A DNA stretch of 64,000 nt from Lewinellaceae bacterium (GTDB lineage Bacteria > Bacteroidota > Bacteroidia > Chitinophagales > Saprospiraceae). A program made the position numbers and the translations under genes. The stretch spans positions 1 through 64,000 of the forward strand of contig JADJYW010000008.1 of NCBI GenBank assembly GCA_016719605.1. The letters are read 5' to 3'. Under the pieces are notes generated by a model. The model was not told where the DNA came from. It ran no database searches and saw nothing but the letters and a program-made list of their open reading frames with translations. Shown here piece by piece: positions 1-9,689 of the stretch (position 1 is its first letter; every line of letters starts with the position of its first letter).

Positions 1-3000
1 CCAGCCGGCTGCCAGCGGAATGGGCGTGGCTTCCGGATCAATCAGCGTACCCTGCATACGCAAGGTGTCGGCAACATCGGCACGGTAGATGTACAGGCTC
101 GTGTTGTTCAGATTGGTCAACGTGCCGAACCAACCGCCGAGGTATTGCGAAATAGCCGTTTGGCTCCGCATCAGATCGTTCTCCGGATGCTGGAGCGACG
201 AAAGCGCCGCGTTCAGGCTGTTGTCCGGAAATGCCAGGTTGAACGACAACCAGTTCCAGCCGTCCTTGATCGGCACCTCGCGCAGCAGCAGGCCGCCGGT
301 GTTAATGATTTGCGGATTAGTCAGGATGCCGATGATGTTATCAGGCTGGAATGTGAACGATTCCTGCACCGATCCGTAGCGCTCGCACTCGGAGGCGTCC
401 CACACTTCGAGCCGTACAGGCTGGAGCAGGTCGGCGGAGTCTCCATAGACATTGAGATAGGCCAGGTAGGCATTGATCTGCGGGAAGTACTGCACTTTGG
501 TCAGGCCGCGCAGTTCGTCGTCAATATAAGCCGCTACCATATCCTCCGGGTCGGTGGAAAACGCGCCCTCGATGTTGACCTTAAGCACCATGCCCATCGC
601 GTTTGCGAATTGCGCGAAGTCGGTTGGTCCGTATGGCGGACGGCACACCACGCGTACACCCAGCGGCAGCGGCTCGGAGCCGCCCATGAAGAAGGGGTTT
701 TGCCCCGTCTGGGTCTCCAGTATGATTGTGTCGCGCCAGTGCCCGAAGGCTAAGGTCGAGTCCACGCTAAAGGAGATGGGTCGGATTTCGTTGGGCGCCA
801 GCGTGCCCTGGTTGGGCGACACATGCACCCAGTCGGGCACGCCGAGGATTTTAAACGGCGCCGGGTAGCCGCCCCGGTTGTGGATGTGGGCGGTCGCGGT
901 TTTGTTCTCGTCCTCGAATTTCGTCAGATCGAGCCTGTCGGTGAGCCAGGCGAGTTCGTTGCGATCCACATAGAATTCCCAGACGCCAAGGTTGAGTTTG
1001 GTGCCGTTGAACACGTTGCCAACCAGGTCCTGGATGCCGTGCAATTCGGCGCGAAGAATACGATTTTCGTAAAACTTGTTTTCGAAGGTCGGATCAAGTA
1101 CGATCTTGTTCTCGAAGCAGGTAAAATCAATGTCAATCAAATCGTCCGTGGTAGCGTTGGTGTTGTACAGGCCCACGTTGTTGGGTTGTGTCTGGTCCGC
1201 CTGGATCAGTTTATCGCAGTTGATGTGCTGGTTGAACGTGAACGAAATTTCGTCGCCTACGTGATACACCCCGTCCGAGGGCTGCGGTACGCCCACGATG
1301 CTGGGCGGTTCGCGGTCTATGCGGCCTTTGATGATTTCGGAAAACCCGGGTTTGCTGGTGGCGTCGCCGGTGCACACCGCCCAGGCATGGATTTCGTACA
1401 ACCCGTCGCCGAGGCCGTCGGTTTCCCAGAAAAACTGCGTGAACGATGGGCCCAACAGCAAGGTATCCTGGGGCCCCTTGTCGGGTATCCTGAAAGTGTC
1501 TGCATCAGTATCGTAGAAACCCGACCAATTCGGATTGAAGGCTTCGAATATCCCGTCCGGAGTCGGAAGATTGATCCAGGCGCCATTGCCGTCGGAGCGG
1601 CGGTACTGCACACGCACCAGTTGGAAGTCCGGATTACTCAGGTTGTAACCCGATGCCGTGATGCGCCGAATAGTACCCGGCTGATTGGGGTCGTTGTTGA
1701 TCACCACCCAGTTTTGTTCCGGCACGTTGATCTTGACCTCGCTGCAGGGGCGGATGAAGTCCACCCCGAGATACAGCGGCGAGAAGAACCTGGGTTCAGC
1801 GGGGTCTCCGGTCAGAGCCAGCGACAGGGCATAATTGCGCGCCATTTCGCATTCCGATACCTGGGCCACCAACAGGCTATCGTACTCGTATGCCACCGGC
1901 CCACGCTCTATGGTAAGGGTGACGGGAATGGAGGTGCCCCACGGCACGATGAATTTAATGGTGTTGTTATTCAGCGGTTGCCCGTTGAGTTTGATCACGG
2001 CGCCGTGCGGGTTGTTGGCCGGAATGGCGGTTAAACCATACGTCCAGGACTCGCTGGATGCGCTGCCATTGCCCAGCACCAGGTTGAATACCGCCGGTTC
2101 GTTGGCCGGCACGTTGATGGCCTTGTATTGGGAACCTGCGTCGAGGTTAAGGTTGGGCTGCTCCCGGTTGGCGGTGCCGGGTTCCCAGGGGCAGGAAGAC
2201 TGGCCGGCCCGGAGGTTGAAAATAGGCGTGTTATAGTCCTTGTCTACACCCACATCCACCGAGAAGAAGTCGCCCGGGTCGTCGTCTTTGAGCACATACC
2301 CCGTGGTGAGGCTGTTTTGTTCTTCCGTACCCTCGCTGGCCCCGTAAGACGATGAAGTTGAAAATATGATGGTGTTCTGGTCGCCCGCATCATTAAAGAA
2401 AAAGCCAAACACTTCACCTATGTCTTCAGCGGAAATCGTATCAAATTGAACGTTGCTGGTCTGCGTAGCCTCTATGGTTTCCGAATACTCGTAACTGGCG
2501 CCGGCATCGAAGGAAATATTTCGGAGCGGGGAGCGCTCCTTGGCTGCTTCCTTTCGGGCATTATTGTTATCCAGAAACTTTTGCCAATCCGCAATGGATT
2601 TTTCATAGTCGGCACTGTCGGCAGGCGTAACGGTCGGATCGTTCAGCAACAACCCCAGATTCGGGATGACATAGTTCTTGATATTGAACTCAGAGTAGAT
2701 AAAGGTGGTGGCGAAATCTCCCGGTGTCACCGCAACCGATTCCTCCACAAAGGCGGTACACGAGGCAGTATCAAAGAGCACCTTGTCAATCCTGCTAAAG
2801 ATGATGTTTTGTGCAACACCCATAAAAACATCAGCCCCTCCCCGCGCCCCCACGATCAGGTCGCCATCGTCGGTGGAGATTCGTTGGGCGCTTTTTAGAC
2901 AGGTTTGAAAGGTAGAATCCGTCAGCTTGGAATGGGATGTAAGAAACGTAAAAGTGCCGCCGGCTATACCTTTTATTTCTGTTTGCACTGTCCATCCGGG

Positions 3001-6000
3001 TATGCCTTGATCAGATGTATATGTGGGAATCGTGAGGAATGTATTCTCATTGCCGATGGAATTATCCGAAGCAAGGCTTATGCCCGTGGTGTAGCAAATA
3101 CTCGAATCTTTTTCCAGAAAGGCATAACTGCCGTCGCCTGGCGGGTCGTGCAGGACATGTATAGGCTTTTCGGGCAGTTTGGTTGTAAAGGAGGGCAGTT
3201 TTTGCTTTTCTCCCGTCACAATAGCCTGCTTGACCAGGCTGCCTTTTCGTCCGGCTAAAGACGTGCCGATGATCTGCAGGGTTTTCAGATAAGGCGGCGA
3301 TGTATTGGGGCCGCCCACTTTGAATCTGTAAATCAACACTTCATTGGACATAGCCGTATCCAGCGTCAGGTCGGCTAATCCGTTGATAATTTCAAAGTCG
3401 GCAGTATCCAGCTTGCAAACACCATCGTCCACGACCTGATTCATGTTGTCCAGAATAGGGACGTACTGCTCAATCAGGGATATGCTTAACTGAACATTTT
3501 CGCCCTGATCCAGTACAATAACCGGCGGGATACAGCCCGGGAAGGGCTCCAATCCGCTGTTGAGGGCCACCTGCGGTGGCGCGAAGTAAATAAAATCAAT
3601 AATCGTGTCTCTTTTGCTCAAATTAACCGTAGAACCGCCCTGCGTCTGAAAGGCGGCTTTGATGTCCTCATCATCGTGCTGTGCAACGGATACCGTCAGG
3701 GCCTCCAACGGTGGCAACTCCTCAAAAAGGTAGTTTCCTTCCTGATTGTCTATGGTGATCGAACGTATCAGACAGTCGTCGGTCGAGCGCACTTCTACCC
3801 GGCAAACAGTTCCCTGCCCGGTACCGGGCGGTGGTTCGATGACCGATTTTTTGCACAAACCTCCGGCCACGACTCCCTGTACTTTGCGCGTCGTAATATC
3901 ATTAAACAAGATGCCGGCGATGGGATTAACCACATTCGTCACCTCCCAAAAAGCGGGAATAAAATCATGGTCTTCGAATACCGGAGTCAGGGTGGCCGTT
4001 TTCCCCGGATCAAAATCAATAACAAACTTGCCGTTGGCGTCTGTGAAAATCCGCGGGTTGTATGGCAAGCTATCCACCAGTATTTCCACGTTTTTGGCGA
4101 AGCAGTTGGTGTTTTTATAACGCACATAACCGGAAACCGGGATCAGGCTGCGGTCAATAAAATCCACCTGGTCCACCAAGGTTACACTGGGATTAAAGGT
4201 CACCTGCCGGGTGACGGGTGTGAATTCGTGGGGTTCCGTCTTTTGCCGGGCGGCAAAGGGCGTCCATTCGGCGCCTTCATTGGTGCCATAAGGCAGCAAC
4301 ACAGAACCGCTGTTGTTCAGGCGTTTGCCGGTGCCCTCGTCGAGGGAAAAATATACCCGCAGCCCCGGCTCCGTCATCTCCCGCCCGTTTTGAGCGTGTT
4401 CGAGGATTCGGGCGGCGCTGAGCGTCGTGTCGTACAGCGCTACTTCATCTATGAGGCCGCCGAAGTGATTAGTCGTGCCCATACCGCTGGACCGCGCGCC
4501 CAACAGCCAGCCACTGCCGGGATCAGACCAGTTACCGGTCACGTTCGTGAAGGTGTGGCTGCCGAGCAGCACCCCGTTATTGTAGGCGGTTACCGTGCCA
4601 CTCATACTGTCTATTGTAAAAGCAAGGTGCTGGTAACGCATGCCGAGCGGGCCGAAGTCGTGCTCCTGGCCACTAAGGTAAAGCCAGATATGGTTGGCCG
4701 GACCGTTCTGCCGGAGCAGCAACCGGAAATCATTTCCAGGCCAGGTTTTGGACAGCAGGCACTGGTCCTCGTTATCCGGCCCGGCGCTGTTCACCCACAT
4801 TTCCAGCGTGGCTTTGGGTGTTACTGAAAAATCGGGCAGGACAGCATAGTGCATCGAGTCGCGGGTAAACTTGAGCGCCCGGTACATGTAAAAATCCTTC
4901 ATCGCCTCGGCCAAAAAGGTGGTACCCGTGCCATAACTCGCCGACTCGATACGGTAGTAGCCCTGTTGATTGGTTTTGCCCATGGTGCGCACCATTGGGC
5001 GGGTGGTGTCGAACTCGGCGCCGCAGAAGTAGAGTTTGTTCCGTTTTAAAATGTCGAAGGAGCCGGTACCGAGTTCCTCGTCCATTTTCCAGTAGTACTT
5101 CAGGTTGGGCGTCTGCGAAGATGCCGTGCCCATCATCACTTCGCCGAGGTCGAGTTCGTCGAGCCGGCGGTGATACAGGCGCAGTTCGTCGAGGCAGCCG
5201 GCCCAGGCGCCGGGCGCTTCCGTACGCGCGCCAATGCGCAGTTCCTCTGCCGACTCCACCGGCGGCACCGGGGAAAGTCCCGTCAGGGCGCCATTGATGT
5301 AAAGCCGGCCGTTGTCGTTGTCGTCTATCGTGAATGCGACGTGGTTCCAGTCGTTTTTGGAACTGTCCGGGAACTGACCGGAAAGCAGTGCCGTACTGGT
5401 GGCTGTTTGCGCCACTTCGATGCCCTCCTGCCCGCCGGCACTGGCCATGGGGCGCAGGTAGATGGGGAACGGATGCAGGCTGATGATGCCCGCATCGGCA
5501 TCTGCTTGGGTTGTTTTTACCCAGAAACTCATCGTCCATTCACCGTTGTTGAGCGGAATCAGGGTATCTGCCGGCCCCTTGTTGGAATAGGCAAAGGCGC
5601 CGTCCGCAGGGCCGAATCTTGCCGAGAAGCCCTGAAGGGGCGTGAGTGCTACAATGGCATCCGGTACGGGGCTGCCGCTGGGCGTTTGTACCCAGCCGGT
5701 GACGGTGCCGTTGGGGGTCTGAAAGCCAACAGCCTTGCCGGGGCTGCCCTCGCCATAAGCATTGATGCCGCGCACCTCATACTTGTACGCGCGCCCGGCG
5801 ATGACGTTGAAGTCGTTGTAGTTGCGGGTCTTGCTGTCCACGAGTGCCAGGTAGGTCGAGTCGCGGTACAGTTTGAAACCGTCGGTGGCTTGTGCCCCCA
5901 GCGGGTTGGGCGCCCAGGATACCTGGATGCGGTCGAGCAATTCTCCCTGGGTAGCCGTGACAATAGGGCCGATGGGCGGCACATAAAACCGCGACCAGAA

Positions 6001-6252
6001 ACCGAACTGACCCACATGTTTTTGGGACAAGACACCGTTGCTGACAGCAGGCTCCCCAAGGGAGATATTCGTCCGGTTGCGCACCGAATACGCGTCGGTA
6101 ACGCTGCCGTAGTTGATAAAAATTTCCCCCTTCACAACCGGCTGGTCTACAAAGGTGCATTGCAAGTCCTGTTCGCCCTGTTGTGCCAGGGCGGGGATAG
6201 CCATACTGCCGCATACCAGCAGCATGACCCGGGTAAGTATTCGTTTGAACAT
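1..6252 (-). CDS. Giant secreted LamG protein, copy A (C-terminus beyond window)
   Basis: One open frame of 2,084 codons runs from the ATG at 6252 to the window edge without a stop; the C-terminus lies outside. It starts with a signal peptide (MFKRILTRVMLLVCG..., cleavage near ALAQQ). Then come a fibronectin-III-like module (about residues 100-180), a carboxypeptidase-regulatory-like segment, a first LamG/concanavalin-like domain (237-374), a second one (479-625; ATLEMWVN ... GGLIDEVALYDTTL), another regulatory-like repeat near 704-770, a motif PPGDGSYAFLEK near 1037, an SbsA-type Ig-like domain (about 1647) and a segment ending in the family's GWNWLSFNLAF motif. Paralogues B and C end in a T9SS sorting domain, so this one probably does too. 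It is the only copy uninterrupted within the window. It probably binds extracellular polymer or surfaces; the function is inferred. It starts 47 bp after the tail-collar gene, consistent with one operon. Confidence 0.85.
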   Translation of the reverse strand, partial: MFKRILTRVMLLVCGSMAIPALAQQGEQDLQCTFVDQPVVKGEIFINYGSVTDAYSVRNRTNISLGEPAVSNGVLSQKHVGQFGFWSRFYVPPIGPIVTATQGELLDRIQVSWAPNPLGAQATDGFKLYRDSTYLALVDSKTRNYNDFNVIAGRAYKYEVRGINAYGEGSPGKAVGFQTPNGTVTGWVQTPSGSPVPDAIVALTPLQGFSARFGPADGAFAYSNKGPADTLIPLNNGEWTMSFWVKTTQADADAGIISLHPFPIYLRPMASAGGQEGIEVAQTATSTALLSGQFPDSSKNDWNHVAFTIDDNDNGRLYINGALTGLSPVPPVESAEELRIGARTEAPGAWAGCLDELRLYHRRLDELDLGEVMMGTASSQTPNLKYYWKMDEELGTGSFDILKRNKLYFCGAEFDTTRPMVRTMGKTNQQGYYRIESASYGTGTTFLAEAMKDFYMYRALKFTRDSMHYAVLPDFSVTPKATLEMWVNSAGPDNEDQCLLSKTWPGNDFRLLLRQNGPANHIWLYLSGQEHDFGPLGMRYQHLAFTIDSMSGTVTAYNNGVLLGSHTFTNVTGNWSDPGSGWLLGARSSGMGTTNHFGGLIDEVALYDTTLSAARILEHAQNGREMTEPGLRVYFSLDEGTGKRLNNSGSVLLPYGTNEGAEWTPFAARQKTEPHEFTPVTRQVTFNPSVTLVDQVDFIDRSLIPVSGYVRYKNTNCFAKNVEILVDSLPYNPRIFTDANGKFVIDFDPGKTATLTPVFEDHDFIPAFWEVTNVVNPIAGILFNDITTRKVQGVVAGGLCKKSVIEPPPGTGQGTVCRVEVRSTDDCLIRSITIDNQEGNYLFEELPPLEALTVSVAQHDDEDIKAAFQTQGGSTVNLSKRDTIIDFIYFAPPQVALNSGLEPFPGCIPPVIVLDQGENVQLSISLIEQYVPILDNMNQVVDDGVCKLDTADFEIINGLADLTLDTAMSNEVLIYRFKVGGPNTSPPYLKTLQIIGTSLAGRKGSLVKQAIVTGEKQKLPSFTTKLPEKPIHVLHDPPGDGSYAFLEKDSSICYTTGISLASDNSIGNENTFLTIPTYTSDQGIPGWTVQTEIKGIAGGTFTFLTSHSKLTDSTFQTCLKSAQRISTDDGDLIVGARGGADVFMGVAQNIIFSRIDKVLFDTASCTAFVEESVAVTPGDFATTFIYSEFNIKNYVIPNLGLLLNDPTVTPADSADYEKSIADWQKFLDNNNARKEAAKERSPLRNISFDAGASYEYSETIEATQTSNVQFDTISAEDIGEVFGFFFNDAGDQNTIIFSTSSSYGASEGTEEQNSLTTGYVLKDDDPGDFFSVDVGVDKDYNTPIFNLRAGQSSCPWEPGTANREQPNLNLDAGSQYKAINVPANEPAVFNLVLGNGSASSESWTYGLTAIPANNPHGAVIKLNGQPLNNNTIKFIVPWGTSIPVTLTIERGPVAYEYDSLLVAQVSECEMARNYALSLALTGDPAEPRFFSPLYLGVDFIRPCSEVKINVPEQNWVVINNDPNQPGTIRRITASGYNLSNPDFQLVRVQYRRSDGNGAWINLPTPDGIFEAFNPNWSGFYDTDADTFRIPDKGPQDTLLLGPSFTQFFWETDGLGDGLYEIHAWAVCTGDATSKPGFSEIIKGRIDREPPSIVGVPQPSDGVYHVGDEISFTFNQHINCDKLIQADQTQPNNVGLYNTNATTDDLIDIDFTCFENKIVLDPTFENKFYENRILRAELHGIQDLVGNVFNGTKLNLGVWEFYVDRNELAWLTDRLDLTKFEDENKTATAHIHNRGGYPAPFKILGVPDWVHVSPNQGTLAPNEIRPISFSVDSTLAFGHWRDTIILETQTGQNPFFMGGSEPLPLGVRVVCRPPYGPTDFAQFANAMGMVLKVNIEGAFSTDPEDMVAAYIDDELRGLTKVQYFPQINAYLAYLNVYGDSADLLQPVRLEVWDASECERYGSVQESFTFQPDNIIGILTNPQIINTGGLLLREVPIKDGWNWLSFNLAFPDNSLNAALSSLQHPENDLMRSQTAISQYLGGWFGTLTNLNNTSLYIYRADVADTLRMQGTLIDPEATPIPLAAGW

Positions 6253-6299
6253 GATCAATCAACAGTTGAATGGTGAAAAAATATGGTTCCCCTTTCGAG

Positions 6300-7226
6300 T
6301 CAATTGATCCGGATATATACCCAAAGGTTGATGTTTACGGGACGGGTTTCGAGGCCGCCGGCAGGGTTGATGGTGTGTTTATGAATGCCGGCTGAGTCCG
6401 TACTTTTACTACCATCACCTGAACCATCAACTCCTTCTTTACCAGGGTCGGCGTCTTGAAAGCCTCGGACGCCCATTGTGTGATCGTGGCTGCCTGCATT
6501 TTCCATTTCGTGGGTGTGGCTCTTAAATTCATCCAGTTGCACCGTAGCGATGGCCGTAGTAGAGTTCCTTTCGGGGTCTCGAGTAGCGCCGCCGGGGAAC
6601 TCCTGTGCGCGTACAAACGCCCCGCCGGCGTCCGGCAGATTCGTCCACGTGGGGAGATAGGTTAGCAACTTTGTGCCCATCGGCAAGGGATCGCCGTTCA
6701 TGGGTACCCAGCAAGTGCCGTTTTCCAGCACAAACTGCGCCGGGGGCAACACGGAATACTTCACATCGCCCAAAGCGCCGGAGCACACAACCGTCTGGGC
6801 GAACGCCACAGAAAGCGCATACGGCGAGTAAGCGAGTTCGACACGCGGAGCAAGCTCGTACGAGCCCACTTTTACGGCGAGATAAAGCGTAGTATCAAAG
6901 TGCTCGGGATTTAAGGGCTCCACACTACCGAGGTAGTGGCTGTAGATGCCGGCGATCACCTCCACGGTGGTATCCTCGTGCCAGAGTTCCGTACCCCCTT
7001 CTTTCACATCATACAACCGGAAGGTTACGGCTTGGGTGCCATCGGGTACCGAGGCGCCATTGGCTGTTTTCAAGGTGCCCTGTACACTGATACGGGGTCT
7101 TTGAGCGCTCAGCTGGACAGAACAGAAAAAGGTCAGCGCCAATGCGGCTACAACCGGCGCGGCTACCGCGCGAAAAAGGGAAAAGGCATTGTGTAAAAGG
7201 AGACATTTTTTCATAAGACGACTCAT
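6300..7226 (-). CDS. Secreted tail-collar-domain fibre-like protein
   Basis: 308 residues. A long signal peptide ends near VQLSAQ at about residue 42; MKK at 7214 is an alternative start. Residues about 44-150 form a beta-rich module (ISVQGTLKTANG ... ELAPRVELAYSPYAL) that is clearly the same module found at the N-terminus of the S74-domain protein at 16900-18464. The C-terminal half resembles phage tail-collar/fibre tips: GDVKYSVLPPAQF, GGAFVRAQE, a His-rich FKSHTHE/GSHDHT/GIHKHT region, and an ending typical of the family, ETRPVNINLWVYIRIN. With a signal peptide and no phage genes nearby, it is probably a domesticated, exported fibre. Its ATG overlaps the stop of the small upstream gene (ATGA), and copy A of the LamG giant follows 47 bp downstream, suggesting co-expression. 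Confidence 0.8.
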   Translation of the reverse strand: MSRLMKKCLLLHNAFSLFRAVAAPVVAALALTFFCSVQLSAQRPRISVQGTLKTANGASVPDGTQAVTFRLYDVKEGGTELWHEDTTVEVIAGIYSHYLGSVEPLNPEHFDTTLYLAVKVGSYELAPRVELAYSPYALSVAFAQTVVCSGALGDVKYSVLPPAQFVLENGTCWVPMNGDPLPMGTKLLTYLPTWTNLPDAGGAFVRAQEFPGGATRDPERNSTTAIATVQLDEFKSHTHEMENAGSHDHTMGVRGFQDADPGKEGVDGSGDGSKSTDSAGIHKHTINPAGGLETRPVNINLWVYIRIN

Positions 7227-7555
7227 ATTAATGGTGATAGATAGATTTGATATCTGTTTTTTTTCGATTGGCTCAATGAGTCCGTGCGCATCCGCTCCAG
7301 CCGTTTATCCAGCTCCCGCTCCCGGTACTCGAAGTAGCGGTGCATGCCGTAGAACACGGCCAGTACGAGGAGCAGCCAAACCAGCCAATGGCGCAGGGCC
7401 TCTTTCTCGGGGAAGGGGTGGTGCAGGTTGCGGTGTACGGGTTTGGTGTGTGCTGCCACGGGTATTGCGGGTGAGTTGCGGCACAAAAGAGGTGGGAATA
7501 GGCGGTATGTAGGTAGAAAAGGGGCGTGACAAAAGCGTGACATTTTCACCCCCAC
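7223..7555 (-). CDS. Small single-pass membrane protein, unknown function
   Basis: Up to 110 residues; the true start is uncertain and may lie inside, because the first 30-40 residues look non-native. The distinctive part is one strongly hydrophobic segment, HWLVWLLLVLAVFYG, followed by a highly charged helix (YFEYRERELDKRLERM). This is typical of a small inner-membrane protein with a cytosolic coiled coil. Evidence that it is a gene: its stop overlaps the start of the tail-collar gene by the ATGA arrangement used for translational coupling. No family recognised. It sits between the TPR/LuxR-like regulator and the fibre/LamG pair. Confidence 0.5.
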   Translation of the reverse strand: MGVKMSRFCHAPFLPTYRLFPPLLCRNSPAIPVAAHTKPVHRNLHHPFPEKEALRHWLVWLLLVLAVFYGMHRYFEYRERELDKRLERMRTDSLSQSKKNRYQIYLSPLI

Positions 7556-7680
7556 CCCCGACCCGACCCCCGACCCCTAAAGGGGAGTACATCGTGGGTA
7601 ACTTGAGGTACTGTCACTAAATTACCCACGATGTACTCCCCTTTAGGGGTCGGGGGTGGGGTCGGGGTCGGGGTGGGGGG
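7547..7680. repeat. Long inverted repeat with G-quadruplex-prone arm
   Basis: Two 29-nt arms, 7573-7601 and 7622-7650, are perfect reverse complements around a 20-nt loop. They extend outward into C-rich (left) and G-rich (right) tracts. The right arm has at least four runs of four or more G separated by T or TC, a strong G-quadruplex pattern on the plus strand. The right arm supplies the last codons and the stop of the TPR/LuxR-like gene (C-terminal PHPDPDPTPDP). It resembles the element at 16736-16900. Confidence 0.8.
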
Positions 7681-9415
7681 CGGCGTTCCCCTTCCGCCGG
7701 AAGCGCGCCCGCTTTTGCCGCACGGTGTTGTCCGACACGCCGAGCATACGCGCCATTTCGTGGGTGCTGAGTTGGAGTTTTTCCAAAACGAGGTAGCGCA
7801 GTTCGCCGGGGGTGAGGCCCGGGTACAGGGCTTTTTGATCGGCGATGAACTCCGGGTACACTTTTTCAAATACGCTGCGGAAACGCTGCCAGTCGCCCTC
7901 CATCAGGATGGTGCTGCCGATGAGTTGTTCGAGGTATTGGCTGTGCGCACCGCTGGCGGATATTTTCGACATTTCGAGGCGCAGGTTTTCCACCAGTTCT
8001 GCTTTTTCCAGAAAGCTATTGGTCATGGCGGCCAGGTCGTTCCGGGCGGTATCCAGTTCCACCTCTTTTTGGTGGCGCAGGTAGCGCTGGCGGTGGAACC
8101 AGGCGTACATCAGCAGCAGCATGAGCGCCACGATGATGAAAGCGGCGTTGCGCAGCAGTTTTTGCAGTTCGCGTTCGCTTTCCACCAACTGGAGTCTGGC
8201 GGCGTATTTTTCGGCTTGGAGGCGCTGTTTGATGCGCTCGTATTTGCGGATATCGTTGCGCTTGTTAAGACTGTCTTGCAAAACACTTGCGTCTTGGGTG
8301 TAGCGCAGGGCCTCGGCGGCGTTGCCGCGTACCGCGTGGTAGCGGGCATAGTTTTCATAAAATTTGATGTGCTTGAACACATCCACCTCCCAACGAACCC
8401 CCATTCCTTTTTTGATGTATGCCGCGCGTTGCAGCAGCCGGCCCGCTTCGTCTAATTTGCCGAAAGCCATTTTAATGGGTACATACACCTGCAACGCCTC
8501 GTACTCGGCCAGGTAGGCAAAGATGTCGGTATTGTCCTCCGCTCGTTTCGTCAGTTCGTACCCCGCATCTGCGGAAGCCTCCACGCCCGTGGTGTCGCCC
8601 TGCGCGAGGCGCATCTCGGCGATGCTGAGCAGCGGAAACCCTTGCCAAAACCGGCTCTTCCACGCTTCTTTCGGGTCGTCTTTCGGAAAATGCAGGTAAA
8701 AATGTCTGATCTTCTGTGCGTATTCGATGGCTTTGGGGTAGTCCTTTTTTTGCTCCTGCCAGTAGATTTGGAGATGGTTAAGCACAAGCGTATAACAAAT
8801 CTGTTTTTCTGGTGTCGGCTGAATGACCCGTTCAGCGAAAGACAAATACCGGAATGCTTCCTCGTAGTCCTCCAAATCCCACATGTATTGGATAGAACGG
8901 TACAAAATTTCATCGGGCTGGTAGTCGGAGAAGCGCTCAAAGTCCATCGCCTCCATCTTCTCCATGGTTTTTTGAATGACTACATACATTTTTTCGTGAC
9001 TGAGCCTCTCGTAGTTGAACAATTCATAATTGTGATAAAAGTGTCCGGCAATTTCCTCAACTTCGAAGCCGCATTCTTTTGCCCTCCACTCCATATCCTT
9101 CAGGGCATCGAACATGATGTTCCATCCATGTAATGTTCCTCGCGGATTCAGGGGCGCCGTGTATACGCGGTATTTTACAGCCAGGACGGTTCGGCAATCT
9201 TTTTTCTGTTGTGCCATATCCTGCATCCGGTTCAGTACCGCATGCGCGGTGGCGGAGTCCATTTTCGCAAAGGAGAAATCGTGCACAAACCGGTAGCGTT
9301 CGGCATCGGACATCGCGCGGAAGGCCCGCTCGTCCAGGCTCGGGGACTGTGCAAAGGCAATTCGCCCCAACAAACAGCAGATCAGTAACAGGGTAACGTG
9401 TTCGTATCGCTGCAT
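7643..9415 (-). CDS. TPR sensor with LuxR-like C-terminal HTH
   Basis: 590 residues from the ATG at 9415, chosen because it gives a clean signal peptide (MQRYEHVTLLLICCLLG ... AFAQ). Residues about 100-390 are helical TPR-like repeats predicted to be periplasmic. One transmembrane helix follows (AAFIIVALMLLLMYAW, about 422-441), then a cytoplasmic coiled coil. A C-terminal helix-turn-helix (about 529-571: TPGELRYLVLEKLQLS ... MLGVSDNTVRQKRAR) matches the LuxR/GerE-like effectors that end many Bacteroidota TPR regulators. It probably couples an envelope signal directly to transcription and, lying upstream of the membrane/fibre/LamG genes on the same strand, could control them; that link is inferred. 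The last residues (PHPDPDPTPDP) are encoded by an inverted repeat and look like a late extension. Confidence 0.8.
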   Translation of the reverse strand: MQRYEHVTLLLICCLLGRIAFAQSPSLDERAFRAMSDAERYRFVHDFSFAKMDSATAHAVLNRMQDMAQQKKDCRTVLAVKYRVYTAPLNPRGTLHGWNIMFDALKDMEWRAKECGFEVEEIAGHFYHNYELFNYERLSHEKMYVVIQKTMEKMEAMDFERFSDYQPDEILYRSIQYMWDLEDYEEAFRYLSFAERVIQPTPEKQICYTLVLNHLQIYWQEQKKDYPKAIEYAQKIRHFYLHFPKDDPKEAWKSRFWQGFPLLSIAEMRLAQGDTTGVEASADAGYELTKRAEDNTDIFAYLAEYEALQVYVPIKMAFGKLDEAGRLLQRAAYIKKGMGVRWEVDVFKHIKFYENYARYHAVRGNAAEALRYTQDASVLQDSLNKRNDIRKYERIKQRLQAEKYAARLQLVESERELQKLLRNAAFIIVALMLLLMYAWFHRQRYLRHQKEVELDTARNDLAAMTNSFLEKAELVENLRLEMSKISASGAHSQYLEQLIGSTILMEGDWQRFRSVFEKVYPEFIADQKALYPGLTPGELRYLVLEKLQLSTHEMARMLGVSDNTVRQKRARFRRKGNAAPHPDPDPTPDP

Positions 9416-9598
9416 TGATGTGTATAGGTTCGGGTTGAAACAGCGCCACAAAGCAAGGGGATTTTTTTGCAACAGCCCATACATCCTCGAAATGGCGGTT
9501 TTGGTTATCAGCAAAAAAAGCCGGGGCGACCAGCGAAACTCGCTTCGGTAGGGCGGGTTCTTAACCTTTTAAAAAAAATCCGTTCGCGCTACGTGTTA

Positions 9599-9689
9599 CG
9601 GCGGGTTAAACCCGCCGCTACAACGTCGGCGGCGGGTTCAAACCCCGCTACCAGCCGACCGTAGTGTACGGCGGGTTAAAACCCGCTAC
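9599..9689. repeat. Three palindromic GCGGGTT(TAA)ACCCGC-type repeats
   Basis: Three imperfect copies of a short palindrome of the form GGCGGGTTAAACCCGCC occur at about 9599-9620, 9630-9650 and 9669-9689. The last lies directly 3' of the stop codon of copy B (9690-9692 on the minus strand), where it could act as a terminator or processing hairpin. The rest of the stretch between 9416 and 9690 holds nothing else I can identify. Confidence 0.6.

Noticed and set aside
823..2034. Long plus-strand open frame opposite copy A
   Set aside because: It is antisense to a frame with clear domain homology, lacks recognisable domains, and similar antisense frames appear opposite every copy of the LamG family because of G/C-biased third positions.
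3676..4827. 383-codon plus-strand open frame
   Set aside because: Antisense shadow of the LamG 2 and regulatory-like region of copy A; composition is that of a mirrored coding strand.
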